Position numbers and translations under genes: made by a program. Below, piece by piece: positions 32,876 through 41,589 of a stretch of 64,000 nt of DNA; positions within the stretch are counted from its first letter, which is position 1; each line of letters opens with the position of its first letter. Source of the DNA: Eubacteriales bacterium (GTDB lineage: Bacteria; Bacillota; Clostridia; Christensenellales; CAG-138); the NCBI GenBank assembly GCA_028694155.1, contig JAQUTY010000002.1, positions 96,115 through 160,114 on the forward strand, in the 5' to 3' direction. The notes beneath the pieces were generated by a model, which made no database searches, had not been told where the DNA came from, and saw only the letters and a program-made list of their open reading frames with translations.

Positions 32876-33769
32876 ATGGACGGTAATGTGCGACAAATAC
32901 TGAATACAGACAGAATCGGGACGATGACGGAGATTACATTGCCCGGATTTGAGTACCGCAACAAGACAAAAGGCGAGCCTTGCCAAATTCACTATTTAGA
33001 GTATGGGCAAGGTGAACCCCTGCTTTTGGTTCACTCAATCGGACAATCCCTGTACACATGGCGCAACATCATGCCCATACTTTCCAAATACTATCGTGTT
33101 ATCTCGTTCGATATGGCTGGATTTGGCTTTTCGGGCAGACCTGACAGCATGAACTACTCGGTGGACGAGGTTGCCGATGCAATTTTGATGTTCATGGACG
33201 CAATCGGTCTGCAAAAGACAAACATCATGGGCTTTTCCTTTGGAGCAATGTATGCGCTATGTGCCGTAAGCAAGGCGGAGGAGCGTTTTTCAAAGATAAT
33301 CACTCTCCAAGGCGGCGGTGTTACAAAGCAGATGCCCAAGAAAATCAGAAAGATGTCAAGCTCGGTGTTCGGTGCGATAATTCGGGAGAGCTATAATAAA
33401 AAGCACCTAAAAACGTGGCTGCAAGAGTGTTTTTATGATGCAACGGCAGTAGATAAAGCTGTTGAGGAGCAATATTTTGAGACGGTGGACGACTTTGCAT
33501 CAAGGCAGGCGATAATGTACGCACTAAAGAACTTCGATATGGAGTATGCAATGGCGTGTGCCGCCAAGATTAAAGGTGAGGTGCTGGTGCTTTGGGCAGG
33601 CGAGAATCGTTGGCGCAGCAACGAGCAGATGGAGCAGCTCAAGAAGGGACTTAGAAGGCCTGTTTGCCATGTAATTCGCAACGCAGGGCATTTAATGCAC
33701 GAGGAGAAGGCGGAGCTTGTGGCAGAGGTCGTGGATAAATACATTCAGTTTCAAGGGACAAACGTGTGA
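32876..33769 (+). CDS. Alpha/beta hydrolase
   Basis: A serine hydrolase fold protein of 297 residues. The nucleophile elbow GFSFGAM is near residue 122, the oxyanion region LLVHSIGQS near 54, and a late AGHLMHEE histidine near 279 completes the triad. Substrate is unknown. The start is uncertain: ATG 32876 has no ribosome site, and the in-frame ATG at 32924 has only a weak GGGAC. It overlaps the next small gene and appears to lead a DUF951-lepB set. Confidence 0.87.
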   Translation: MDGNVRQILNTDRIGTMTEITLPGFEYRNKTKGEPCQIHYLEYGQGEPLLLVHSIGQSLYTWRNIMPILSKYYRVISFDMAGFGFSGRPDSMNYSVDEVADAILMFMDAIGLQKTNIMGFSFGAMYALCAVSKAEERFSKIITLQGGGVTKQMPKKIRKMSSSVFGAIIRESYNKKHLKTWLQECFYDATAVDKAVEEQYFETVDDFASRQAIMYALKNFDMEYAMACAAKIKGEVLVLWAGENRWRSNEQMEQLKKGLRRPVCHVIRNAGHLMHEEKAELVAEVVDKYIQFQGTNV

Positions 33770-33975
33770 TAGAGGACTTTTCAATCAACGATACCGTGCA
33801 GATGAAAAAACCTCACGCCTGTGGGACAAATGCGTGGCGCATCGTGCGTGTGGGTGCGGATATTAAGATAAGATGCCTTGCCTGTGACAGATTGATTATG
33901 ATGGATAGGCAGGATTTTGTTCGTGCGGCAAAAAAAATAATTGCCCGTGCGGAGAACGGAGAAGGGAATGAGTGA
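33766..33975 (+). CDS. DUF951 family small protein
   Basis: A 69-residue protein with the DUF951 pattern MKKPHACGTNAWRIVRVGAD and a second CLAC pair, probably binding a metal through Cys. The family is widespread in Firmicutes near origin or chromosome-partition genes, with no known role. The GTG start overlaps the hydrolase stop; the following lepB starts inside its end. Confidence 0.88.
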   Translation: MIEDFSINDTVQMKKPHACGTNAWRIVRVGADIKIRCLACDRLIMMDRQDFVRAAKKIIARAENGEGNE

Positions 33976-34570
33976 ACCATTAGGCCTGAATAAAGATGAG
34001 ATTCGGGCGTTAAAAAAGGAAAGCACAAGGCGCAACGATAGGCTCGAAGGCGGCAGAACGTGGAGAGTGCTAGACTTTTTAGTGTATCTGCTTGCGGTAG
34101 TCGTGTTTGCATTTGCAATCCGTGCTGTTGTGGTAGAGCCGGTCAAGGTCAAGGGCGAGTCGATGTATGAGACGCTGCATCCGGGCGATTACATGGTGGT
34201 CGAGAAGCTGACATATGTTTTCCGTGAGCCAAAGCTGGGCGATGTGGTGATAATCTGGTATCCGCAAAACAAGGACTACACCTGCGTAAAGCGTGTTATC
34301 GGTGTTGAGGGAGATCATATCGTGATACAGGACGGCTACGTCACCATCAACGGCGAGCTGCTGGACGATGAAGAATATGTGTACAGAAGGGCAGGCAACC
34401 ACGATTGCGATGTAATTGTCGATGAGGGCTGCGTGTTCGTTCTGGGCGACAACAGAATAGTCAGCAAGGACAGCACCTCTTTGTCCGTTGGCAGTATTCC
34501 CATTGAAAATATCGTTGGACGTGTTCGCATGGTGCTGTGGCCGTTCGACAGGATCATCGGGTTTAATTGA
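33968..34570 (+). CDS. lepB: Type I signal peptidase (active form)
   Basis: Membrane serine protease that removes signal peptides. One membrane anchor (residues 37-57) is followed by the catalytic serine in VKGESMYETL near residue 70 and lysine in CVKRVIGVEGD near 108; VLGDNR near 160 is box E. 200 residues fits the Gram-positive single-anchor type. ATG 33968 follows GAAGGG. It is followed directly by a degenerate paralogue. Confidence 0.93.
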   Translation: MSEPLGLNKDEIRALKKESTRRNDRLEGGRTWRVLDFLVYLLAVVVFAFAIRAVVVEPVKVKGESMYETLHPGDYMVVEKLTYVFREPKLGDVVIIWYPQNKDYTCVKRVIGVEGDHIVIQDGYVTINGELLDDEEYVYRRAGNHDCDVIVDEGCVFVLGDNRIVSKDSTSLSVGSIPIENIVGRVRMVLWPFDRIIGFN

Positions 34571-35112
34571 TGGAGCAGACAATCTCAAGAACCGAGAATA
34601 TGAGCAAGCGGCACAGGAAAAGTGCGGTAGTGCAATGGCTGGTGTGCGTTGCGCTCGTTCTGATTATTCTGGTGCTGATATTCTTTGTTTGGCTGCGCCC
34701 CATGTCGGTTGCGGACGAGCAAATGTCGCCTACGCTTCAAAAGGGCGATATAATCTTTTACAGCAGTTTGACAAAGCATCTAAGGCTTGTTGAGCGTAGT
34801 GATATGATAGCAGTTCGGGCTTGGGACGGCTCGACAAAAATTGTAAGGGTGATTGCAACCGAGGGAAACAAGGTCGAGGTTAGGCAGGGCGTGGTCTTTG
34901 TCAACGGAAAATATCGACTGGACGAGCATGAGTATATTTCTTGGGTGGCAGACTTTGACCTTGAGCTGATTGAGGTGCCAAAAAACTACGTCTATGCCCT
35001 GCCTGACAACAGGGAGCTCCCCCCCTATTCCGCCGAGGACTGTTTAGTTCAGCTGGACGACATCTTGGGCGTGGTTCGCTTCAACATCAACGACTTCACA
35101 CTATATAATTAG
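34570..35112 (+). CDS. Degenerate signal peptidase paralogue, catalytic residues missing
   Basis: A 180-residue S26-family protein with one anchor (about residues 19-41). Where family members have GxSMxPTL it reads DEQMSPTL, so the catalytic serine is replaced by Gln; where they have KRVIG it reads VRVIA, so the catalytic lysine is replaced by Val. Box E is PDNRELPPYS. The frame is intact and conserved in pattern, so it is not a plain pseudogene. It recalls the inactive SpsA next to active SpsB in staphylococci. It overlaps the active lepB by one base. Confidence 0.87.
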   Translation: MEQTISRTENMSKRHRKSAVVQWLVCVALVLIILVLIFFVWLRPMSVADEQMSPTLQKGDIIFYSSLTKHLRLVERSDMIAVRAWDGSTKIVRVIATEGNKVEVRQGVVFVNGKYRLDEHEYISWVADFDLELIEVPKNYVYALPDNRELPPYSAEDCLVQLDDILGVVRFNINDFTLYN

Positions 35113-35134
35113 GAACAAACTGGAATAAAGAACC

Positions 35135-36046
35135 TTACTTAGTGAGGGTTTTGAACCTGCCGCACCTGCATCTGACCGATTGGACGGGCGAGGAGGACAG
35201 ACCTAAAAGGGTGTCCATTTCGTGCGCCGCCTTTAGATATTTGGGGCTGGAGAAGTGCAATAGCACATAGTCCGCCGCCTTAATTTTGCCTGCGCTATCC
35301 TTGCAGAAGGTGCGCACAGGTGCGGCGATTGAAAAAGCCCAAATCGGGGTGCAGATGGTGACATGCTCGTATCGGGAAAGATCGAGGGGACATTTTTCAA
35401 TCGGCATAGCCCAGCGGTGCAGGGCGAACCTGCCGCACCACCAATAGCCCATTGTTCCGCTGACCTTTTCTGTGGGAACGATGCGATACAGTTGAGCACC
35501 CGTTTTGTTGGCAGTTTGGTAGGCTAGCTTTTGCGTGTAGCCCATGCGTGAGCAGTAAACGACCAGATGGGAGGCATTCGTGCCGATATTTTTGTAGCTG
35601 TTTGGGTCGAATTGGAGATGCTCCTGCTTGAAAAATATCCATGCGGCAAGCCCCGTGAGTGCCTGCGCAAGTCCAAATGTGAAATAGGCTATATCCAAGA
35701 AGTTCAGCGGAAAGATGCAAAACTGAATTGTTATCCAGAGCATCAGAGTAACGCCGAAGATACCGCCCAAAGCCACGCCGAGCTTTTTTCGTCTAAAAAG
35801 AAGCCATGCCGCAAGCAGGTTGGTAATGCCGTTCACTACAAGAAGCGCAAAGCCCGAAAAAAGATAGTTCTGAAACAGAATGTCGGCAAAGGGCAGCACC
35901 CCAAAGTACGGCAGCAGCGTCTCCATACCCATGATGCTTCCGTCTGGTCTGATGAACATGCAGCACGCTCCGCCCACCGCACCTATGCCAATGAATAAGC
36001 ACCAAAAGATTAGCGCACATCTTGTAGGCTCGAATCTGGATTTCAT
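35135..36046 (-). CDS. Membrane protein fused to a flavodoxin-like domain
   Basis: Residues 1-145 contain four to five hydrophobic segments. Residues 160-300 look like a flavodoxin fold: LVVYCSRMGYTQKLAYQTAN is a phosphate-binding loop, and VTICTPIWAFSIAAPVRTFC is the second flavin-contact loop. This suggests an FMN domain tethered at the membrane for electron transfer. No partner gene is adjacent, and both neighbours read away or toward from other transcripts. The fusion is unusual; the function is unknown. Confidence 0.72.
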   Translation of the reverse strand: MKSRFEPTRCALIFWCLFIGIGAVGGACCMFIRPDGSIMGMETLLPYFGVLPFADILFQNYLFSGFALLVVNGITNLLAAWLLFRRKKLGVALGGIFGVTLMLWITIQFCIFPLNFLDIAYFTFGLAQALTGLAAWIFFKQEHLQFDPNSYKNIGTNASHLVVYCSRMGYTQKLAYQTANKTGAQLYRIVPTEKVSGTMGYWWCGRFALHRWAMPIEKCPLDLSRYEHVTICTPIWAFSIAAPVRTFCKDSAGKIKAADYVLLHFSSPKYLKAAHEMDTLLGLSSSPVQSVRCRCGRFKTLTK

Positions 36047-36147
36047 AAAATCACCTCACATTTCATTATAACATAAATAAAAAAATTATAGTTGAAAAAA
36101 TCTGAAAACATAATATAATTAACTTATCAAGAATGGAGGATTATTGT

Positions 36148-36657
36148 GTGGCAGAAATAGTTAAAACCGAGGTAATTTCCCTGCCCAATGTTAAGCTTAT
36201 TGGCAGAAGATATACGGATAAAGACAGAAATGAATATGGCAACTTTTCAAATTATTGGGGACAATGGTTTTCGGAGGGGCTTTTTGATAAGCTAAGAGCC
36301 TGCAAAGGGCTCAAAGGAATAAGTAATGATTTTATCGGGGCAATCCGCTGCACGGGAAACGGCTTTGAGTACTGGATAGGTATACTGATGGCACCTAGCG
36401 ATGTCGCTCCCGAGGGTTTTGAGCAGATTGACATTGAAGCTTGCTCCATGTTCGTCTGCTATGTCTTTGGCAACCGTGACAACGGCGAACTGTACAGCCA
36501 AAGTACCATTGATAAGTGCTATGAAAAGCTCGAAAAAGTGGGTCTTCATGCCACAGAGCGTGGTTGGAAGTTCGAACGCTATAACTGTCCACGCTTCACA
36601 AACCCGAATAAAGTCGGCAACGTAATTTTGGATTACTGCATAAGTCTTGAGGACTGA
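36148..36657 (+). CDS. GyrI-like / effector-binding domain protein
   Basis: A 169-residue stand-alone effector-binding domain of the GyrI/SHS2 type, usually found joined to MerR or AraC regulators. Signs are the early strand VISLPNVKLIGRRYT, the central CTGNGFEYWIGILMA and a last CPRFTNP-like strand. No DNA-binding part is present. The GTG at 36148 follows GGAGG at a good distance; the ATG at 36133 overlaps that site. Confidence 0.72.
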   Translation: MAEIVKTEVISLPNVKLIGRRYTDKDRNEYGNFSNYWGQWFSEGLFDKLRACKGLKGISNDFIGAIRCTGNGFEYWIGILMAPSDVAPEGFEQIDIEACSMFVCYVFGNRDNGELYSQSTIDKCYEKLEKVGLHATERGWKFERYNCPRFTNPNKVGNVILDYCISLED

Positions 36658-36708
36658 CGGTTGACATTTGGCATAAATATTAGTAGGATATATGCGGAGG
36701 ATTGATAA

Positions 36709-37209
36709 ATGACTACTCTGACGCAGATATTATACCTATGGCTTCCGATACTTGTTGCTATTGGGGCAATTATTGTTGTGTGCCTTGCCGTAAGCGGCGG
36801 AAAATCGCAGACACATAAGTCCAAGCAAACCACCGTGCGTGAAGCAAAGCAACAACGTGCGACCGAGCCCGAACAGAATTACACACCGAGCATCAAGCCG
36901 ACTGCTCCTGCATATCAATCGGCAAAACCCACGCCGCGCGCCGCAATTTTTCAGGTGCGCTATGTGACTTTTGACAATAGCGAGTATCCTCCCCTGCTCT
37001 CCTTGCAGGGAGATTTGACCGTGGGAAGTCTGACCACGGGCGACTACGTTCGAAACATTGACCGCACAGAGAAGGTTCGCATCAACTGCATGAGCGACTA
37101 TGGAAATCATATTGCCGATACGCTCACAAAGATTGAGGACGCAGTTATTTTGGTTGAGTGCGATGACCCGGAGTATATTCACCAAGGCGATACGCTGGTG
37201 AAGGACTGA
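36709..37209 (+). CDS. Membrane-anchored hypothetical protein
   Basis: A 166-residue protein with one N-terminal membrane segment (about 7-30), a Lys/Thr/Pro-rich linker (residues 31-80) and a soluble beta-rich C-terminal part starting near AAIFQVRYVTFDN. No recognised domain. It converges with the glycosidase gene. Confidence 0.6.
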   Translation: MTTLTQILYLWLPILVAIGAIIVVCLAVSGGKSQTHKSKQTTVREAKQQRATEPEQNYTPSIKPTAPAYQSAKPTPRAAIFQVRYVTFDNSEYPPLLSLQGDLTVGSLTTGDYVRNIDRTEKVRINCMSDYGNHIADTLTKIEDAVILVECDDPEYIHQGDTLVKD

Positions 37210-37231
37210 ACGAACGCCGCAGCAAACTAAA

Positions 37232-38221
37232 TTATCTCTTTGGCAAATATACTATATCGCTGCAATGACGGCCCCCATCTGTGGGGCTGTTTATTATTTG
37301 ACCTTGAAACACCATCTCGGTGCTTTGTCCGCCATCAAGATTGTAGGCGACTGTGCAGCCAAGGTCGCTCATCAGCTCGGAGCATTCGTGGAAGGTCATG
37401 CCAACGGAGGACTCCTGTCTGCCATCGACCACAACAATAATGTAGTGACCCGGCGCAACATAGCCGATGAGTGTGCGTGGGTTACAACCCTTGATGCCCT
37501 CGGTGAAGTCGTCACGAACCTGTCCGTTTTCAAGCAATTCGGGCCCAAAGCTCCAGACTTGGAGCGCACCGTTTGCCACATAAGTCTCGCCTGAGGTTTC
37601 ATCGGACGAGTAGGTAACCATGGTGCCGTCCTTGTAAAGAACGCAGGTATCTTCATTGAGAGTATCACGGTAAAGAATGCCGTTTCGAATGACAATGCCC
37701 TCGTGCCTGTTTCCGCAATAATCGCCATTTATCGCAAAGAGAGCGTCAACGGAGGCAGCGATGTTGTGCGTGTAGTCGTGGTGATTGCCGCCGACCTTGT
37801 CGTCAACCAGTGCCGTGGAGAGCAAGTCAACGTTTCTTACATATATATCGGCAACATAGAAGGTAGTGTTTATGCGCCTGTCCTCGCGAATGGCGATGCG
37901 AATGTTATCGCTTTGGTAGCTATAATCTGCATCAGTGCCCGTGTCGTAGGTCGGGAAGGTTGCCGAAAAATCGCCTTCGGGATAGACTTCAGGGGTGTTG
38001 GTAGGTTCTGTTGTGGGCTGCTGGGTAGCTGGGACGGATATTTGAGCTGTATTTACAGGCTGCTCCGATGCAGGCGCAATAGTTGAATCGCCTTGCGCTG
38101 TGGGAGAGTCTCCCTTGTTGCCCTTGTTCATCAGTATCACCACCATTGCTGCAACGGCAATCAGTGCCAACACTACTATTATCAATATTGAGGGATTGAT
38201 TCCCTGCTTCTTCTTTGCCAT
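37232..38221 (-). CDS. Phosphodiester glycosidase (NAGPA-type) membrane-anchored protein
   Basis: A 329-residue protein with an N-terminal membrane anchor (12-32), a Thr/Pro/Gln linker, and a C-terminal NAGPA domain. The core VVDGRQESSVGMTFHECSELM near 270 and NLDGGQSTEMVFQG near 300 are its hallmark. The family hydrolyses sugar-phosphodiester bonds and is linked to exopolysaccharide or wall-polymer processing. It should act outside the membrane. Confidence 0.87.
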   Translation of the reverse strand: MAKKKQGINPSILIIVVLALIAVAAMVVILMNKGNKGDSPTAQGDSTIAPASEQPVNTAQISVPATQQPTTEPTNTPEVYPEGDFSATFPTYDTGTDADYSYQSDNIRIAIREDRRINTTFYVADIYVRNVDLLSTALVDDKVGGNHHDYTHNIAASVDALFAINGDYCGNRHEGIVIRNGILYRDTLNEDTCVLYKDGTMVTYSSDETSGETYVANGALQVWSFGPELLENGQVRDDFTEGIKGCNPRTLIGYVAPGHYIIVVVDGRQESSVGMTFHECSELMSDLGCTVAYNLDGGQSTEMVFQGQIINSPTDGGRHCSDIVYLPKR

Positions 38222-38440
38222 ACTTCACCTCTAAATGATTTCAATGCGTATTATAGCTCACAGTTGCGTTATATGTGTGAAGGAAAATAAAATATTTGGA
38301 ATATGCCACCAAAAAATTCGTAGTGTATTCGAGATGCTTCGCTTACTTTGCACTCTAACAATTTTGCACCAACCAATGCTAGAATATATTCATCGGAACA
38401 GCCCACATGAGGGGTGAGTTGGAAGGCAGGAGGATAGAAC

Positions 38441-39232
38441 GTGTCAAAATTCAAAGTGTTATTGGTGGATGATAATACGCAGTTCACCGAAATGATGAAG
38501 GGATATTTGTCAAGTCAGGAGCGCATAGAGCAGGTTGACTTGGCTGCTGACGGAAAAGAGGCGTTGGCTCTTTTGAAGGATCGAAAATATGACGTAATGA
38601 CGCTCGATCTTATTATGCCCAACGTGGACGGGCTGTCGGTTCTGGAACAGCTTCCCGTAGTGTGCGGCGCAAACGCACCGGCGGTGATTGTCATTTCTGC
38701 ATTGCGCAACGAGATGATGGTAAGACGCTGCTGCTCGATGGGCGCAAGATACTACATGGTAAAACCCATAGAACCCGAAACGCTCTATAAGCGTGTGGTG
38801 CAGATGATGGACACAGAGCTGCCAAAGGGCGGAGTGATGCCCTACGCACAGGCACCCAAGTCCTTTGAGGAGAAGGTTACGGCGGTGTTTCTTGTGGCAG
38901 GCATACCTGCACACATCAAGGGCTATCACTACCTGAGGGAAGGTATCCGCATGGTGTACAATGAGCCGCAGATGATAAACCGCATCACCAAGGAGCTGTA
39001 CCCCGGCATTGCCAAAAAGTTCAACACATCGGCAAGCAAGGTCGAACGTGCCATACGCCATGCAATAGAGGTCGCATGGACAAGAGGCAAAATTGAGAAT
39101 CTAAATGCGCTGTTCGGCTACAATATCTACGGCAAAAACGACAAGCCGACCAACGGAGAGTTTATCGCGCTGGTAGCAGACAAGCTGCTCATGGAGGAGG
39201 AGAGCAAGAAACAGATCAACGCGATTGCATAA
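38441..39232 (+). CDS. spo0A: Sporulation master regulator Spo0A
   Basis: A response regulator that starts sporulation when phosphorylated. The receiver domain has acidic VDDN near residue 9, phosphoacceptor aspartate in MTLDLIMP near 56, and a KPIE lysine near 107. The C-terminal Spo0A DNA-binding domain has KKFNTSASKVERAIRHAIEVAW near 200. 263 residues. GTG start with AGGAGG upstream. It places the host among endospore formers or their close relatives. Confidence 0.96.
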   Translation: MSKFKVLLVDDNTQFTEMMKGYLSSQERIEQVDLAADGKEALALLKDRKYDVMTLDLIMPNVDGLSVLEQLPVVCGANAPAVIVISALRNEMMVRRCCSMGARYYMVKPIEPETLYKRVVQMMDTELPKGGVMPYAQAPKSFEEKVTAVFLVAGIPAHIKGYHYLREGIRMVYNEPQMINRITKELYPGIAKKFNTSASKVERAIRHAIEVAWTRGKIENLNALFGYNIYGKNDKPTNGEFIALVADKLLMEEESKKQINAIA

Positions 39233-39386
39233 AAAATTATAAAGCTTGCAGGAGAAGCCCCGTCTCCTTGCAGGAATGCCCCAACCTCATAATCCGCCAC
39301 TCGCCGTCATCGAATCTCTACGATGGCGGCGTTTGGCATATATCCACCGTCAAATAACACAAAAATGACGCAATTATTCGGGATTT

Positions 39387-39423
39387 TGGTGGATAATACT
39401 GTGGATAAGGTGGATAAATCCAC
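39387..39423. promoter_or_regulatory. DnaA-box cluster outside oriC
   Basis: TGTGGATAA at 39399-39407 is a perfect box, flanked by GGTGGATAA at 39387-39395 and 39408-39416 (one mismatch each) and an opposite-facing AAATCCACA at 39415-39423. Four box-like sites in 37 bp is dense. Confidence 0.7.
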
Positions 39424-39453
39424 ATATTAGCGGTGGACAAGTTTTTAGGTTCG

Positions 39454-39475
39454 TTTTTGCAAGACAACTTGCAAA
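39454..39475. promoter_or_regulatory. 22-bp palindrome upstream of the zinc operon
   Basis: TTTTGCAAG and CTTGCAAAA are perfect inverted halves around ACAA. No T run follows, so it is more likely an operator than a terminator. It lies about 50 bp before the -35 box of the zinc operon promoter. Confidence 0.5.
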
Positions 39476-39526
39476 ATGCAGGACTCGAACAAGTGTTCAT
39501 GCAAAATTGCGTAAAAAATATGCACC

Positions 39527-39555
39527 TTGCACATGCTTGACGGCTGTGATATAAT
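39527..39555 (+). promoter_or_regulatory. Promoter of the zinc uptake operon
   Basis: TTGCAC at 39527-39532 and TATAAT at 39550-39555 with a 17-bp spacer, 27 bp before the GTG of the small His/Cys protein. No classic Zur box is apparent. Confidence 0.7.
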
Positions 39556-39582
39556 CAAAAAATAATACTGGGAGGATAGGCT

Positions 39583-39885
39583 GTGGCTTCGGACAAGGGC
39601 AAGAGAATTAGAATTATCGCATTGCTGATGGCGGTTGTGCTGCTGCTAATTTTATCATTGTCGGTAGTTCCGCCGCTGGCTCACGATGTGGCACATTGTC
39701 ATCATGCTGGCTGCTGCATCTGCGCTGTGGTGAGAACGGCTCAAAGATTTTTCGAGCTGCCTGCCATTTGTGTGTTCCTTGCATTATTTATAGCATGGGG
39801 CGTGTTCGTAAAAATTAACCCCTCAAACAACAACCCGTCGTTTTTTAGAACGCCGATACTATCCAAAACGAGAATGAATGATTAG
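39583..39885 (+). CDS. Small His/Cys-rich membrane protein preceding znuABC
   Basis: A 100-residue protein with two membrane segments (about 10-30 and 62-80) separated by a loop HDVAHCHHAGCCICAVV with three Cys and four His in a short span. Such a loop would bind zinc or another soft metal outside the membrane. GTG start follows GGGAGGA. It is the first gene of the zinc-transport operon, with its own promoter. From memory, comparable small proteins precede metal ABC genes in other Clostridia. The role is inferred from context. Confidence 0.72.
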   Translation: MASDKGKRIRIIALLMAVVLLLILSLSVVPPLAHDVAHCHHAGCCICAVVRTAQRFFELPAICVFLALFIAWGVFVKINPSNNNPSFFRTPILSKTRMND

Positions 39886-39934
39886 CGGTGATCCTTTGAC
39901 AAGCGGAGAAACAAAATTTTTATCGGAGGATCTT

Positions 39935-40882
39935 ATGAAAAAAACAATATCTATAATTATTTGCTTATTGATGCTGTGCCTGATGTTTGGCTGCACGGTC
40001 AAGCCCAAGAACGAGGACGCCTGCCTGAACATCGTATGCACAATTTTTCCGCCCTATGATTTTTCAACCATAGTGGGCGGCGAGCACGTCAGCGTAACTC
40101 AGCTTCTGCCTGCAGGTGCTGAAAGCCATTCCTATGAGCCGTCCGCAAAGGACATTATTGCCGTTCAGGACTGCGACCTGTTCATCTATGTGGGCGGAGT
40201 CAACGACCTGTGGGCAAGCGATATTTTGGATTCCATGGGCGACAATGCCCCACGAACGCTTGCTTTGCTGGACTGTGTTGAGGTTGTGCCGGAACAGATA
40301 GTTGAGGGCATGGAGTCCGAGGAGGAGGAGCACGGCGAGCAGGGCGATGTGGAGATGGACGAGCATGTGTGGACAGACCCCAACAACGCCATTGCCATTG
40401 TTCGAGCGATTGAAAAGGAATTCTCTGAGCTGGACGCAGAGCATAGCTCGGACTTTGAGGCGGCGGCGGACGAATATGTGGTAAAATTGCAACAGCTTGA
40501 CGCAGGCTTCCGTGAGCTGATGGCAACTGCCACACGCAAAACCATCGTCATTGGCGACCGCTTCCCGTTCCGATATTTGGCAAGGGCTTACGGGCTTGAG
40601 TATTATGCGGCATTCCCCGGCTGTAGCACCGAGGTTGAGCCTTCGGTGTCAACGGTGGCATTTTTGATTGACAAGGTGGAGAGCGAGAATATTCCCGTGG
40701 TGTTTTACATTGAGTTTTCCAATCAGAAGATTGCAAATACCATAGCGGAGCCAACCGGCGCAAAAACGCTGCTGCTCCACTCGTGCCACAACATTTCAAA
40801 AACCGAGCGTGAAGCAGGAACAAGCTATCTAAGTCTGATGGAGCAGAACCTTGCCAATCTAAAGGAGGCACTCTTGCCATGA
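39935..40882 (+). CDS. znuA: Zinc ABC transporter substrate-binding lipoprotein
   Basis: A 315-residue lipoprotein with lipobox LMFGC near residue 17. The family core includes TIFPPYDFSTIVGGEHV, GAESHSYEPSAKD (first His ligand), a Glu/His/Asp-rich mobile loop EEEEHGEQGDVEMDEHVWTD near residue 130-148, and EFSNQKIANTIAE. Cluster A-I proteins with an acidic/His loop usually bind zinc. ATG 39935 follows GGAGG; the longer frame from 39878 overlaps the previous gene. It overlaps znuC by four bases. Confidence 0.92.
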   Translation: MKKTISIIICLLMLCLMFGCTVKPKNEDACLNIVCTIFPPYDFSTIVGGEHVSVTQLLPAGAESHSYEPSAKDIIAVQDCDLFIYVGGVNDLWASDILDSMGDNAPRTLALLDCVEVVPEQIVEGMESEEEEHGEQGDVEMDEHVWTDPNNAIAIVRAIEKEFSELDAEHSSDFEAAADEYVVKLQQLDAGFRELMATATRKTIVIGDRFPFRYLARAYGLEYYAAFPGCSTEVEPSVSTVAFLIDKVESENIPVVFYIEFSNQKIANTIAEPTGAKTLLLHSCHNISKTEREAGTSYLSLMEQNLANLKEALLP

Positions 40883-41589
40883 GCTTGATTAAGGTGACCG
40901 ACCTGTCGCTTGCATACGACACGGGCAGGGCGGTAACAGAACTGAATTTTGAGGTCAATGACGGCGACTATCTTTGCATCGTGGGCGAAAACGGTTCGGG
41001 AAAGAGTACGCTTATAAAGGGCTTGCTGGGACTCAAAAAGCCGCAGGGAGGCACGATTGAGTTTTCCGATGGACTTAAACAGACCGAGATAGGCTATCTG
41101 CCCCAACATTCGAGCATTCAAAAGGACTTCCCTGCCTCCGTGTGGGAGGTTGTCATTTCGGGCACGCAGAATGCAGATATAGGGTACCGCCCATGGTATA
41201 CCCAGTCGCAAAAGGCGACAGCGCAGAGCTGGATGGAGGTTCTGGGCATTGAAGATATGGCAAAAAAGGGCTATGGCGAGCTTTCGGGCGGACAGCAGCA
41301 GCGTGTTTTGCTTGCTCGTGCGCTGTGCGCAACCAAAAGGCTCTTGCTCTTGGACGAGCCTGTTGCAGGGCTTGACCCGCTTGTAACACAGGATATGTAC
41401 GCCATACTTCGCACGCTCAACCATGAAAAGGGGTTGTCAATCGTGATGATTTCGCATGATATTCAATCGGCCGTGCAAGAGGCGAGCCACATTTTGCATC
41501 TGCACAACACCATGCTGTTCTTTGGGTCGACTGCCCACTATGTAAGCTGTTCGGTGGGCAGGCGGTATCTTGGGGGTGAGCAGCAATGA
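40879..41589 (+). CDS. znuC: Zinc ABC transporter ATP-binding protein
   Basis: A 236-residue ABC ATPase with Walker A GENGSGKSTLIKGLLGL near residue 37, Q-loop GYLPQHSS, signature LSGGQQQRVLLARAL near 135 and Walker B LLLLDEPVAGLD near 155. Context with ZnuA and ZnuB indicates Zn2+ uptake. ATGA overlaps join it to both neighbours. Confidence 0.93.
   Translation: MSLIKVTDLSLAYDTGRAVTELNFEVNDGDYLCIVGENGSGKSTLIKGLLGLKKPQGGTIEFSDGLKQTEIGYLPQHSSIQKDFPASVWEVVISGTQNADIGYRPWYTQSQKATAQSWMEVLGIEDMAKKGYGELSGGQQQRVLLARALCATKRLLLLDEPVAGLDPLVTQDMYAILRTLNHEKGLSIVMISHDIQSAVQEASHILHLHNTMLFFGSTAHYVSCSVGRRYLGGEQQ

Larger units (their letters stand above)
39233..39582. other. 350-bp intergenic region after spo0A
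   Basis: No gene is seen. It holds an imperfect hairpin after spo0A (39244-39278 region, no T run), the DnaA-box cluster at 39387-39423, a 22-bp palindrome at 39454-39475, a GAACA-AG-TGTTC palindrome at 39487-39498, and the promoter of the next operon at 39527-39555. Confidence 0.7.

Noticed and set aside
39244..39278. Hairpin after spo0A
   Set aside because: The stem is imperfect and lacks a T run on the spo0A strand, so I do not call it a terminator.
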